DNA of 48,961 bases from Hyphomicrobiales bacterium (lineage in GTDB: Bacteria; Pseudomonadota; Alphaproteobacteria; Rhizobiales; Rhizobiaceae): NCBI GenBank assembly GCA_011087605.1, contig JAALLE010000020.1, positions 1 to 48,961 on the forward strand. Reading direction: 5' to 3'. The first letter of the stretch is position 1, and the number at the start of each line of letters is the position of its first letter. Under the pieces are notes generated by a model. It saw only the letters and a list, made by a program, of their open reading frames with translations, ran no database searches and had not been told where the DNA came from. The translations under genes were made by a program, and so were the position numbers. Shown one piece after another: positions 41,373 through 48,961 of this stretch.

Positions 41373-42275
41373 TTATTGCTGTTTGGTTTTTGTCGGCATG
41401 TTGATGGCGGCAACGCCGATGATGGCGGCCAATAATCCTGCCGCCATGACAGGTGTGATCTTTTCGCCCAAAAATACCATGCCAAGCAATACCCCAACCC
41501 CGGCGCGCAGATAAGCCTGACTGGCAACACCCAGCGAACCAAGTGTTTTCAGCAACCTGAAATATATCAACAGGGCGCATCCGGTGCAGAAAATCGCCAG
41601 AATAAAGGCCGACATCAGAGCCGAAGCAGAGGGGGACAGGGTCCAGGGTCTTTCCACTATCAAACTGGCAGGAACCAGAATAATCACCGCCCAGATCATC
41701 GTGCCTGTGGCGATTGCCGTAGCCGAAAGATGCGCAAGACGTTTGCCGTAAATGGCCGCACAGGCGTACAAAACCGCGCCACAAATTGCCGCCAACTGAC
41801 CCACAACCTGCTGGCCCAGACCGGCCAGCGCATCAACCCCGACAATCAGCACAACACCCAACAGACCAAGCAAGGCACCAAACAGTTTCAAGCCACTTGT
41901 CGCTTCATGACGGGTGATCAAATAGGTGAACAGGAAAACAAAAATCGGCGAAGTCGAATTCAACACGCTGGCCAGACCGCTATCGACATATTGTTGTCCC
42001 CAGGCCAGCACGGTCCAGGCACCGATGCCGGTGAGAAATGATTGCACCAGCAACATCCGCCAGGTTTTACCATCGCGCGGCAACCGTTCCCGCCGCCAGT
42101 TCAGTACCACAATCAAGAATATTCCGGCGATTGTGACCCGAAGCGCCATCAGGGAAAGCGGAGGGATTTCGGCAACAGCAATCTTGATAAACAGATAGGA
42201 CGACCCCCATAGCAAGGCCAGAAGGGCCAGAAGCATATATTCAGTATTTGCAGGGCGACGAGCCTGGTCAATCAC
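41373..42275 (-). CDS. EamA-family (DMT) transporter
   Basis: A ten-helix DMT permease with two EamA halves, beginning MLLALLALLWGSSYLFIKIAV. FVFLFTYLITRHE and a GVLLGMVFLGEKITPVMAAG signature follow. The start codon is GTG, overlapping the stop of the ABM gene as GTGA. As the third gene of an ArsR-controlled operon it probably exports the operon's substrate or product. A TTGTCACAA string lies in the short gap to the aldo/keto reductase. Confidence 0.88.
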   Translation of the reverse strand: MIDQARRPANTEYMLLALLALLWGSSYLFIKIAVAEIPPLSLMALRVTIAGIFLIVVLNWRRERLPRDGKTWRMLLVQSFLTGIGAWTVLAWGQQYVDSGLASVLNSTSPIFVFLFTYLITRHEATSGLKLFGALLGLLGVVLIVGVDALAGLGQQVVGQLAAICGAVLYACAAIYGKRLAHLSATAIATGTMIWAVIILVPASLIVERPWTLSPSASALMSAFILAIFCTGCALLIYFRLLKTLGSLGVASQAYLRAGVGVLLGMVFLGEKITPVMAAGLLAAIIGVAAINMPTKTKQQ

Positions 42276-42619
42276 GAACCGTGGACCTGTTGACTATCTT
42301 GCGGTGCCTGATCCCGGTCAAACAGGCCATAGTCGCGAATGACACCGGCCACCCGCAGACGATAATCGTCAAATACGCCCTGCCGGCCTTTTTCCTGACC
42401 ATCACGATGACTGGCCAGATTGCGCCAGTTGGCAACTGCTTCTTCACTCTCAAAGAACGACAGCGACAGCATTTTTTTCGGGTCCGTCAGGCTTTGGAAC
42501 CGTTCAACCGAAATGAAGCCATCGATTTTCTCCAATTGCGGTTTCAACCCCGCAGCGATTTCCAGATAGTTTTCCTTTTCCCCATCACGGGGATAAACTT
42601 CAAAAATAATAGCGATCAT
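42272..42619 (-). CDS. ABM-family (antibiotic biosynthesis monooxygenase-like) protein
   Basis: A dimeric alpha/beta-barrel (ferredoxin-like) protein of 115 residues. Members include quinol, heme and polyketide monooxygenases as well as proteins without known activity. Pattern: IAIIFEVYPRDGEKENYLEIAAG, then KIDGFISVERFQSLTDPKKMLSLSFFESEEAVANWR. The start at 42619 has GGTGAG just upstream and lies four bases after the NIPSNAP-like gene; the frame extends five codons farther. Catalytic residues are not diagnosable in this family. Confidence 0.85.
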   Translation of the reverse strand: MIAIIFEVYPRDGEKENYLEIAAGLKPQLEKIDGFISVERFQSLTDPKKMLSLSFFESEEAVANWRNLASHRDGQEKGRQGVFDDYRLRVAGVIRDYGLFDRDQAPQDSQQVHGS

Positions 42620-42623
42620 GGTC

Positions 42624-42944
42624 TCACCTGGCACCGTGGGGCAAAGAAGCCAGTTTCAAAAAAACGCGCTCTTCCCGCAACAAAAACTTTTCCTTTTGCG
42701 CAAATTGATAGTTTTCCTGCCCCAGCGGGTCTGCCATCAGCCGCGCCCGATACTGCTCATAAGCAGCCAGACTCTCGATATTGTAGACGCCATAGGCCAG
42801 AGTGCTTGACCCTTCATGGGGTGCAAAATAGCCAATCAGATCTGCCCCGCAACGCGGGATGGCCTCCCCCCAATTGCGGGCATATTGCTCAAACTGCTGC
42901 TTTTTGGTGGGATCGATTTGATAGGTAATGAAACAGGTAATCAT
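42624..42944 (-). CDS. NIPSNAP-family protein
   Basis: A second ferredoxin-fold protein (106 aa), first in the operon. The motif ITCFITYQIDPTKKQQFEQYARNWGEAIPRCGADLIGYFAPHEG is typical of bacterial NIPSNAP proteins (written here as one continuous segment at residues 2-45: key residues ITYQIDP, FEQYARNW, GADLIGYF, PHEG). I start at 42944 with AAGGA upstream; an extension to 42989 has no support. A TACAAT -10 box lies at 42985-42980, giving a leader of about 30 bases. Function is unknown. Confidence 0.82.
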   Translation of the reverse strand: MITCFITYQIDPTKKQQFEQYARNWGEAIPRCGADLIGYFAPHEGSSTLAYGVYNIESLAAYEQYRARLMADPLGQENYQFAQKEKFLLREERVFLKLASLPHGAR

Positions 42945-42979
42945 GGGTTTTATTCCTTTTTGGTGAACCACGCACGGCA

Positions 42980-43016
42980 ATTGTAACAATCACAACTCGA
43001 GCGCTATCGAACTATG
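42980..43016 (-). promoter_or_regulatory. Promoter and operator of the NIPSNAP-ABM-DMT-AKR-SnoaL operon
   Basis: On the minus strand, TACAAT (42985-42980, five of six) with a poor -35. The element ATCGAACTATG at 43006-43016 covers the -35 area and is repeated 43 bases away over the divergent arsR start, as expected for a shared repressor. Confidence 0.45.
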
Positions 43017-43021
43017 CCCTA

Positions 43022-43059
43022 TTGCAAATCAACAATGGTTCGACTAAGATCGAACTATG
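43022..43059 (+). promoter_or_regulatory. Promoter and operator of the divergent arsR gene
   Basis: TTGCAA (43022-43027), 17-base spacer, TAAGAT (43045-43050). The predicted start is at about 43057, the A of the ATG, so the message looks leaderless. TTCGA-N6-TCGAA (43039-43054) and ATCGAACTATG (43049-43059) overlap the -10 and the start. Confidence 0.5.
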
Positions 43060-43737
43060 AAAGAAGGACCAGACACTGCCCTTTTGGGATCGCTGATCGG
43101 CGATCCGGCCCGGGCCAATATTTTGACAGCCCTGATGAGCGGCAAGGCTTTGACGGCCACTGAACTGGCGTCAGAGGCCGGGGTCACGGTACAGACCACA
43201 AGTTCGCATCTGAAAAAGCTGGAAAGTGGCGGATTGATTCGCCAACGCAAGCAGGGGCGGCATCGTTATTTTGGGCTGAGTGATGCCGATGTTGGCGACG
43301 TCCTGGAATCAATGATGGGGCTTGCGGAAAAGCGCGGCATGTTGCGCACCCAGCCGGGTCCAAAAGACGAAGCTCTGAGAAAAGCCCGCGTTTGTTACAA
43401 CCACCTTGCCGGTGAACTGGGAGTCACGCTCTATGACAGCCTGCTGGCCAGTCAGTATCTGGTTGAGCGGGACGAAGAAGTTGAGCTGACCAGCAAGGGC
43501 GAAGGCTTCGTCGACAGGTTTGGCATCGACCTGCAGTTGCTGTCCAGCAACCGCCGCCCGATGTGCAAGTCTTGTCTGGACTGGAGTTCCCGGCGCTCTC
43601 ATCTCGCCGGGTCACTTGGAACAGCCTTGTTGGATCGGTTTTATGAGCTGAACTGGGCAAAGCGCGTGCAAGGATCCCGTGCAGTCAAATTCTCTGCTAC
43701 CGGAGAGAAGAACCTGCGGCAGCTATTTAATACATGA
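43057..43737 (+). CDS. ArsR-family regulator with C-terminal effector domain
   Basis: An N-terminal winged helix (LLGSLIGDPARANILTALMSGKALTATEL, ETTS-type recognition segment GVTVQTTSSHLKKLESGGLI, wing RKQGRHRYFGL) is followed by a ~130-residue domain without a standard ArsR metal site. The C-terminal part includes MCKSCLDWSSRRSHLAGSLGTALLDRFYELNW, with two Cys three apart and conserved Trp/Arg/His, as in a group of larger (~225 aa) ArsR proteins found beside efflux genes. It is divergent from the five-gene operon and shares repeated sites with it, so it most likely represses that operon and itself. Confidence 0.87.
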   Translation: MKEGPDTALLGSLIGDPARANILTALMSGKALTATELASEAGVTVQTTSSHLKKLESGGLIRQRKQGRHRYFGLSDADVGDVLESMMGLAEKRGMLRTQPGPKDEALRKARVCYNHLAGELGVTLYDSLLASQYLVERDEEVELTSKGEGFVDRFGIDLQLLSSNRRPMCKSCLDWSSRRSHLAGSLGTALLDRFYELNWAKRVQGSRAVKFSATGEKNLRQLFNT

Positions 43738-43750
43738 TGCCACTTCGTCG

Positions 43751-44170
43751 CTAATCCCAGTCGCGTTGTTGAAACTTGGCGATTTCGGCTCCCAACGCGT
43801 CAAAAAGCACCAATTTATGGCCCTGGCGCTGAAATCCATGCACGCGTGACAGTACGTTAAATAGTGCATTTTCCTGCGCCATCACCTGTTGTTCGCACAT
43901 CATCTTGGTTGCACCGAGCCGACCGATCTTCAATTCAGCACCGGTTTGCACATAGCTGCCAAAAAACCGGTTGCACCCGCCAGATCCGACGATACGACCA
44001 CCGGTTTGAAACTGAATGAATTGGCTTGAACCGGAATGAGGCCCCCATTCCGATCCAACAAGTTTGGGCACGGCGACGCCAGCCTGCGCCGCCTGCGCCG
44101 CCTGCGCCACCATCGCTGCGAACGCCACGGCGCCCCAGACAAACAGGCTGGCGAGAATGGCCTTGATCAT
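43751..44170 (-). CDS. META-domain (HslJ-like) secreted protein
   Basis: A 139-residue exported protein. The signal peptide (IKAILASLFVWGAVAFAAMVAQA) is followed by an AAQ run coded by three exact 9-base repeats (44082-44108). The META domain then shows LVGSEWG, IQFQTGGRIVGSGGCNRFFGSY and GATKMMCEQQVMAQENALFNVL. META proteins are envelope or stress-linked, of unknown activity. I start at 44170 where the signal begins; the ribosome site is poor, and the frame is open to 44248. It converges with arsR, 13 bases apart. Confidence 0.82.
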   Translation of the reverse strand: MIKAILASLFVWGAVAFAAMVAQAAQAAQAGVAVPKLVGSEWGPHSGSSQFIQFQTGGRIVGSGGCNRFFGSYVQTGAELKIGRLGATKMMCEQQVMAQENALFNVLSRVHGFQRQGHKLVLFDALGAEIAKFQQRDWD

Positions 44171-44282
44171 TGGTGGAAGTGTCACGAGATTGTTCCAAAT
44201 TGTCTTATGAACCGAATTTGATTGGGCATTGAAGCAACAACAAGGCAAGAATCAGTCATCGCCCTGACCGGAACCTTTGCCA

Positions 44283-45155
44283 ATGACATGGAAGTTACGT
44301 CTTGCAGCTGCGTTGATCAGTGTTATTTGCTTCGCCTTGCCAACCTCTGTCCTGGCCGAGTGCCAGCCAGATGAATATAAGAGCACGGCCTATTTGTCCT
44401 GCGAGATACAGTTGGGACATTACGCGCTGCATTTGCCCGAAGTTAGCGATGAGGCAAAACCCGTCCCTGCCCTGCTCTATTTTCACGGCGCCGGTAGTTC
44501 GGGGCCAAAAGCCATGCGCAACAAGGGCATGCTGAAGACTTTCACCGAGCGCGGTTATGCGATTATCGCGCCCAGCGGGTTGAGACGTCCGAACAGCCGA
44601 TTTGGGCCGGGTTGGTCGTTTCTACCGTTTCGCGAAAAGCGGCGAGACGAACTGGCATTTGCCCACCAAATTCTCGAAGACGCGGCGCGCAACCACAACA
44701 TCAACCGAGACAAAATTTTGGTCAGTGGGTTTTCGGTCGGCGGTTCCTTAGCCTGGTATCTTGCTTGCCAGGATCCGGACCTGGGGCGAGCTTTTGCGCC
44801 AGTCGCCGGGGCTTTCTGGCGCCCTCACCCGGCAAGTACAGACTGCAAATCTCCAATAAAGCTGCTCCATACCCACGGTTGGCGTGATGGCACCGTACCG
44901 CTGGAGGGCAGACCGCTTGGTGGTGGGCGTATCTATCAGGGAGATGTTTTTGAGGGTCTGCGCATTATGCGCAAGGTCAATGGGTGCGCCCAATTGCGCG
45001 CCAACAAGTTCAATACGGCGGGAAAGTTCTGGCGTCGAAAATGGACCCGATGTGTCGAGGGATCGGCACTGGAATTTGCCCTTCACACCGGGGGTCACGG
45101 GGTACCCAAAGGTTGGGCTGAAATGGCAATCGACTGGTTTGAAAAACTCGATTGA
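44283..45155 (+). CDS. Secreted PHB-depolymerase/LpqC-like esterase
   Basis: A secreted alpha/beta hydrolase. Signal peptide to about residue 26 (LISVICFALPTSVLA), oxyanion region YFHGAGSSG, nucleophile Ser151 in VSGFSVGGS, Asp in HTHGWRDGTVP and His in HTGGHGVPKGW. These match the LpqC/esterase-PHB family (290 aa), which includes polyhydroxybutyrate depolymerases and feruloyl esterases; the true substrate is unknown. The frame starts at a TTG (44277), but ATG 44283 is the better start. A truncated paralogue sits at 28-327, 44 kb away on the other strand. Confidence 0.88.
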   Translation: MTWKLRLAAALISVICFALPTSVLAECQPDEYKSTAYLSCEIQLGHYALHLPEVSDEAKPVPALLYFHGAGSSGPKAMRNKGMLKTFTERGYAIIAPSGLRRPNSRFGPGWSFLPFREKRRDELAFAHQILEDAARNHNINRDKILVSGFSVGGSLAWYLACQDPDLGRAFAPVAGAFWRPHPASTDCKSPIKLLHTHGWRDGTVPLEGRPLGGGRIYQGDVFEGLRIMRKVNGCAQLRANKFNTAGKFWRRKWTRCVEGSALEFALHTGGHGVPKGWAEMAIDWFEKLD

Positions 45156-45180
45156 TTTGCCGGCCAGACGGTATATCCGA

Positions 45181-46356
45181 TCAGCATTGCGATCGTTTGA
45201 GCGCAATCTCGCTGTAAAATGCCGCACCAATTGGCAGCATCGCATCATCAATCAAAAATCCCGGGTTGTGCAGCGGCACGGTTTCCCCATGCCCCAGGGT
45301 GAAATAAGCGCCCGGCACAATTTTCAGCATGTCGGCAAAGTCTTCACTACCCATATCCGCGCGGGTGATTTTGTGACTTCGTTCTTGCCCAACCAATTGA
45401 TTTGCAATTGTGTGGACCACGTCGGCGCAATTGGCGTCATTTTTCAACACACCGAAGACCTGATCAAAGGTGATGACCACCTCAACCCCGTACATTCTGG
45501 CCACGCCCTCCCCCATCGCACGCATTTTATTACGCAGTTCCGCGCCCACATCTTCACTCAAGAATCGCGTTGTCCCGCCAAGTTCCGCTTCATCTGGCAT
45601 CACATTATACGCCGTTCCGGATGATATTTTGGTGACCGACAGGACGACCTGTTGATGGGCAGCAACCGACCGGCTGACAATCGTGTTAAAACCATCCTGC
45701 AATGCCGACGCCGCCGCAATAACGTCGGAACCTTCATGGGGATAAGCCCCGTGAGCGCCAGTCCCGGTGATCCGCACATCGAAGAAATCCGCACCTGCAT
45801 AGGCTGTACCCGTATTCACTTTGACTTCGCCCAACACCCCGCTTGGATCATTGTGAATGGCGTAAATTTCATCGCAGGGGAAACGATCAAACAGGCCATC
45901 TGCAATCATCGCCCGCGCGCCGCCAAGTCCCTCTTCGGCGGGTTGAAAAATAAAGATGACCTTTCCGCATTCATTCTTTCTTGCAGCAAGATAACGCGCC
46001 GCGCCCAACAACATTGTTGTATGGGCATCATGACCGCAGGCATGCATCAGCCCTGAATTCTTCGAAGCATAGGTAAGATTGGTCTTTTCCTGCATTGGCA
46101 AGGCATCCATATCGGCCCGCAATCCAACTGTTTTTCCGTCTACCGTACCATTAAGTACGCCAACAATTCCGGTCACTCCTACCTGTCGATGAACCTCCAG
46201 TCCGAGTTTCTCCAGCTCATGGGCGACCAGTTGCGAAGTGCGATCTTCCTGCAGGCCCAATTCAGGATGCTGATGAATATCGCGTCGAATGGCAGTCAGG
46301 TCTTCGGCAAACTGACCGATTTCTTGCAAGCTATCTGTCGGGGCTTGGGACATCAT
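45181..46356 (-). CDS. M20 family amidohydrolase (hippurate hydrolase-like)
   Basis: A metal-dependent aminoacylase/amidohydrolase of the M20D group. It has HxHPELGLQE-type N-terminal residues (IHQHPELGLQE), GLRADMDALPMQE, the metal motif MHACGHDAHTTM (His105, Cys107, His109, His112), the catalytic pair QPAEEG (Glu141-Glu142), and TRFLSEDVGAELRNKM in the lid domain. The 391 residues are normal. The Met pair at the start has no strong ribosome site. Beside a hydantoinase/oxoprolinase gene it suggests amide or cyclic-amide catabolism, but this is inference. Confidence 0.92.
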   Translation of the reverse strand: MMSQAPTDSLQEIGQFAEDLTAIRRDIHQHPELGLQEDRTSQLVAHELEKLGLEVHRQVGVTGIVGVLNGTVDGKTVGLRADMDALPMQEKTNLTYASKNSGLMHACGHDAHTTMLLGAARYLAARKNECGKVIFIFQPAEEGLGGARAMIADGLFDRFPCDEIYAIHNDPSGVLGEVKVNTGTAYAGADFFDVRITGTGAHGAYPHEGSDVIAAASALQDGFNTIVSRSVAAHQQVVLSVTKISSGTAYNVMPDEAELGGTTRFLSEDVGAELRNKMRAMGEGVARMYGVEVVITFDQVFGVLKNDANCADVVHTIANQLVGQERSHKITRADMGSEDFADMLKIVPGAYFTLGHGETVPLHNPGFLIDDAMLPIGAAFYSEIALKRSQC

Positions 46357-46466
46357 GAATTCCGCGCATTGAAAAATTTGACCAAAGGCTACGCTCGGAT
46401 ACTTCGTCAGTCACGCAAAATTTGTCGTGTTGATGCATTGCAAACAACTGGGCTGAAACGGATGCC

Positions 46467-47000
46467 CTACAGGCTCGCCGCCCCTCGTGCTGCCTGATCG
46501 TATTGGCTGCTCAGAGCCCGCAACATTTTGGCAATCTGGCTGACTTCCGCTTCCTCCAGCCCCATAGCGGCAATGCTGGATATCAGGAGCGCTTCACGCA
46601 CCTCCTTGTATTTTTCGCAGGCCAGCGCGCCTGTAGAACTGATCTTGACGGTTTTTTCCTTGCCGCGCTTGCCCGCGACCACCAGCTCCAAACTGACCAG
46701 TTTCTTGATCGCATAGCTGACCACATGCGTGTCCTCGATATTGAGCATGGTGCATAAATCACCCAATGTCTTTTCGCGGTCCCGGTGATTGGTCGAGTGC
46801 AAAACCTGCACCTCCAGCGGCGTCAGCCCTGACAGGCCGGAGGCACTCATACACCTCACCATCCAACGCGAAAACGCGTGATTGGCCACCGTCAGCGCAT
46901 ATTCCATTTCAGACAGCGACGGCATGGGCCCGCTTGCCAGATGGGATGAGGAAACGATGGGACCGATATCCGAGTTGTCGGTCGCTGATTTGATGGTCAA
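46467..47000 (-). CDS. MarR-like winged-helix regulator
   Basis: A 177-residue regulator. The winged helix shows LTPLEVQVLHSTNHRDREKTLGDLCTML, the recognition helix IEDTHVVSYAIKKLVSLELV and the wing GKRGKEKTVKISSTG; long helices at both ends should form the dimer. The start codon is TTG at 47000 with AGGAG eight bases upstream; the first ATG would remove 25 residues. It is divergent from the oxoprolinase gene, and a 12-bp palindrome (47030-47041) lies between them, so it probably controls that gene and itself. Confidence 0.85.
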   Translation of the reverse strand: MTIKSATDNSDIGPIVSSSHLASGPMPSLSEMEYALTVANHAFSRWMVRCMSASGLSGLTPLEVQVLHSTNHRDREKTLGDLCTMLNIEDTHVVSYAIKKLVSLELVVAGKRGKEKTVKISSTGALACEKYKEVREALLISSIAAMGLEEAEVSQIAKMLRALSSQYDQAARGAASL

Positions 47001-47022
47001 GTGACTGCTCCTGATTTATTCA

Positions 47023-47041
47023 TTGACATTTTATCGATAAA
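47023..47041. promoter_or_regulatory. -35 box and palindromic operator upstream of the oxoprolinase gene
   Basis: A consensus TTGACA (47023-47028) is followed directly by the perfect palindrome TTTATCGATAAA (47030-47041), which would fill the promoter spacer. The -10 region is poor. The site also lies 30 bases before the MarR-like gene's start on the other strand. Confidence 0.45.
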
Positions 47042-47073
47042 TCGTTGATGTTGTCCAGAGAAGATTTTCACCA

Positions 47074-48936
47074 ATGGGTAGACCGATGTCAGCAAAATGG
47101 GACTTTTGGATTGATCGTGGCGGCACATTCACGGATTTGGTGGGTCGCGCACCCAACGGATCATTGCATCCATATAAGTTACTGTCTGAGAACCCCGAAT
47201 CCTACAAAGATGCAGCAATTGAAGGCATTCGCATGCTGCTGGGCCTCAAGTCAGATGATCCAATTCCATCCAGTCAGGTCGGCGCGGTGAAAATGGGGAC
47301 AACAGTGGCCACGAATGCCCTGTTGGAACGCAAAGGCGACCCAACGGCCCTGTTAATCACCACAGGTTTCGGTGACAGTTTGCGAATCGGCTATCAGGCG
47401 CGGCCCGATATTTTTGCCAAGGAAATCATCAAGCCCGAACAGCTTTATCGCGACGTTTACGAAATTGACGAACGGGTCCTTGCAGATGGCACCGTGGAAC
47501 GGGAAGCCGATCTGGCAGCAATCCGCATGGCGCTGGAGGCCGCCAAGTCGAGCGGCATAGACGCCATCGCCATCGCCTTCCTGCATGCCTGGAAATATCC
47601 GGAACACGAACAGCAGGCGGCAAAAATCGCCCGCGAAATGGGATTTGGGCAGGTTTCGGTAAGCCACGAAGTTTCTGCGCTGGCAAAACTTGTCGGCCGA
47701 GGCGACACCACCGTTGTCGACGCATATCTGTCGCCGATCCTGAGCCGTTATGTCGATCAGGTGAGTTCCGAACTTGGTGTGGATGATGATTCCGATGACG
47801 ACCAGCCGCGCCTGATGTTCATGCAGTCTTCGGGTGGCCTGACAGCAGCAAACCTGTTTGCTGGCAAGGACGCCATTTTATCCGGCCCGGCGGGCGGAGT
47901 GGTTGGCGCAGTGGAAACCTCCGCCCTTGCCGGACATCACAAAGTCATCGGCTTCGATATGGGCGGCACGTCGACCGACGTTTCCCATTTTGACGGTGAG
48001 TATGAGCGGGCATTTGAAACTGAAGTCGCTGGCGTGCGCATGCGGGCACCGATGATGCGCATTCACACCGTTGCTGCCGGAGGTGGATCAATCCTGTTTT
48101 ACGAAGCCGGTCGGTTTCGGGTTGGCCCCGAATCTGCTGGGGCCAATCCCGGCCCGGCCAGCTATCGTCGCGGCGGTCCGCTGACGGTTACCGACGCCAA
48201 TGTGATGGTCGGCAAGTTAAAGGCGGAAAATTTTCCAGCTATTTTCGGACCCAACCAGGACCAGCCGCTGGACATCCAAGCGGTCAAGGAAAAATTTGCA
48301 GATCTCGCAGATGAGATTGGCAAGGGGCAGAGCGCCGAAGAAATCGCCGACGGATTCTTGCGCATTGCCGTTGAAAACATGGCCAATGCGATCAAGAAAA
48401 TATCGGTGCAGCGGGGCTATGACGTAACCGAATATGCCCTGACATGTTTTGGTGGCGCGGGCGGGCAGCACGCTTGTGCGGTAGCTGATAATCTGGGCAT
48501 GGAAACGGTGGTCGTGCATCCGTTTTCCGGAATTCTTTCAGCTTATGGAATGGGGCTTGCCGACATCCGTGCCAACCGCTCACAGGCGTTGATTCAGCCG
48601 CTCGATGAAAGTGGAATCAATACTTTAACTGCGCTTGAATCAAAACTTGAAGAAGCCGCCCGTACAGAAGTTGAAGGACAGGGTGTAAGTGATTCAGATA
48701 TCACGACATTTTCACGCGTCCATTTGCGCTATGACGGCACAGACACGGCAATTGCAGTACCGCGTGACAGCGAAGCGGCGATGCGCCAAAGCTTTGCCGA
48801 CGCTCACAGGAAACAGTTCGGATTTGTCTTTGAAAAGCCGTTGATCATCGAGGCTCTGGAACTGGAAGCCGTTGGCGGTGGCGCAAAAGTCGAGGAACAG
48901 CAATTCAACCGTAACTACCCAGCTACCCCAACCTGA
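47074..48936 (+). CDS. Hydantoinase A / 5-oxoprolinase, N-terminal part, probably frameshifted
   Basis: An ATP-dependent cyclic-amide hydrolase of the HyuA/oxoprolinase superfamily. It has the actin-like ATP motif [110 protein letters not shown] (positions about 298-326) and [11 protein letters not shown]-type C-terminal core. This resembles the long single-chain 5-oxoprolinase. The frame stops at residue 620, before the last ~80 residues of a normal HyuA half, while the +1 frame stays open to the window edge. The first ATG is used; one four codons later is an alternative. Confidence 0.85.
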   Translation: MGRPMSAKWDFWIDRGGTFTDLVGRAPNGSLHPYKLLSENPESYKDAAIEGIRMLLGLKSDDPIPSSQVGAVKMGTTVATNALLERKGDPTALLITTGFGDSLRIGYQARPDIFAKEIIKPEQLYRDVYEIDERVLADGTVEREADLAAIRMALEAAKSSGIDAIAIAFLHAWKYPEHEQQAAKIAREMGFGQVSVSHEVSALAKLVGRGDTTVVDAYLSPILSRYVDQVSSELGVDDDSDDDQPRLMFMQSSGGLTAANLFAGKDAILSGPAGGVVGAVETSALAGHHKVIGFDMGGTSTDVSHFDGEYERAFETEVAGVRMRAPMMRIHTVAAGGGSILFYEAGRFRVGPESAGANPGPASYRRGGPLTVTDANVMVGKLKAENFPAIFGPNQDQPLDIQAVKEKFADLADEIGKGQSAEEIADGFLRIAVENMANAIKKISVQRGYDVTEYALTCFGGAGGQHACAVADNLGMETVVVHPFSGILSAYGMGLADIRANRSQALIQPLDESGINTLTALESKLEEAARTEVEGQGVSDSDITTFSRVHLRYDGTDTAIAVPRDSEAAMRQSFADAHRKQFGFVFEKPLIIEALELEAVGGGAKVEEQQFNRNYPATPT

Positions 48937-48961
48937 TGCTTTTATAGACGGCCCATCAGAC

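Noticed and set aside
42248-42928. 226-codon plus-strand ORF opposite the ABM and NIPSNAP genes
   Set aside because: Antisense to two tightly packed genes with good ribosome sites; product shows no family pattern.
44884-45624. 246-codon plus-strand ORF overlapping the esterase end and the M20 gene
   Set aside because: Runs out of frame through one confirmed gene and antisense through another.

Overview
The window reads as chromosomal DNA of an alphaproteobacterium, most likely Hyphomicrobiales (rhizobia and relatives). This rests on four things: the order of the division and cell-wall (dcw) genes, a long-tailed FtsZ, an adenylate cyclase with TolB-like and TPR domains, and TTAA-N7-TTAA (CtrA-type) boxes in the dcw control regions. 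Base composition is moderate (mid-fifties % GC by eye), with one AT-rich, repeat-laden intergenic stretch. I saw no tRNA, rRNA operon, insertion-sequence transposase, prophage or CRISPR array.

Layout. (1) 1-1700: a truncated esterase paralogue, a small orphan ORF with a good promoter, and nearly 1 kb of non-coding DNA holding a 15-bp hairpin and two copies of a structured palindromic repeat. (2) 1700-6650, mostly plus strand: prmA, a DUF1127 gene (minus), a long Xaa-Pro aminopeptidase, a NUDIX hydrolase, and an ArsR-AHSA1-DUF1761 cassette. (3) 6650-32460, all minus strand: the dcw cluster read from right to left as rsmH-ftsL-ftsI-murE-murF-mraY-murD-ftsW-murG-murC-murB-ddl-ftsQ-ftsA-ftsZ, then lpxC, bamD, recN, ligA, azlC and azlD. 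(4) 32850-37700, minus strand: adenylate cyclase, RNase P RNA (rnpB), a lytic transglycosylase lipoprotein, an AmpD/AmiD-type amidase and a DjlA-like TerB/J-domain protein. mraZ, usually directly before rsmH, is missing. (5) 37800-49000, accessory: a DMT transporter coupled to a methyltransferase; a five-gene operon (NIPSNAP, ABM monooxygenase-like, DMT exporter, aldo/keto reductase, double SnoaL-like protein) divergent from an ArsR regulator; a META-domain protein; a full-length secreted esterase; an M20 amidohydrolase; a MarR-like regulator with a TTG start; and a hydantoinase A/5-oxoprolinase ORF whose frame breaks at the right edge.

How it works together. The dcw block makes UDP-MurNAc-pentapeptide (meso-DAP type, judged by the MurE DNPR motif), carries it to lipid II (MraY, MurG) and uses it at the septum (FtsW, FtsI, FtsQ, FtsL, FtsA, FtsZ). 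lpxC and bamD add outer-membrane synthesis, and the neighbouring transglycosylase and amidase trim or recycle the wall. Most joints in the block are 4-base overlaps. There is a clear terminator after ftsZ and a perfect CtrA-type box before lpxC.

The most interesting leads are the ArsR-controlled five-gene operon with no evident described pathway, two ArsR genes that both look leaderless with operators over their promoters, the covarying palindromic repeats at 1268-1415, a TTGTCACAT motif recurring in four intergenic regions, and the probable frameshift in the oxoprolinase ORF.
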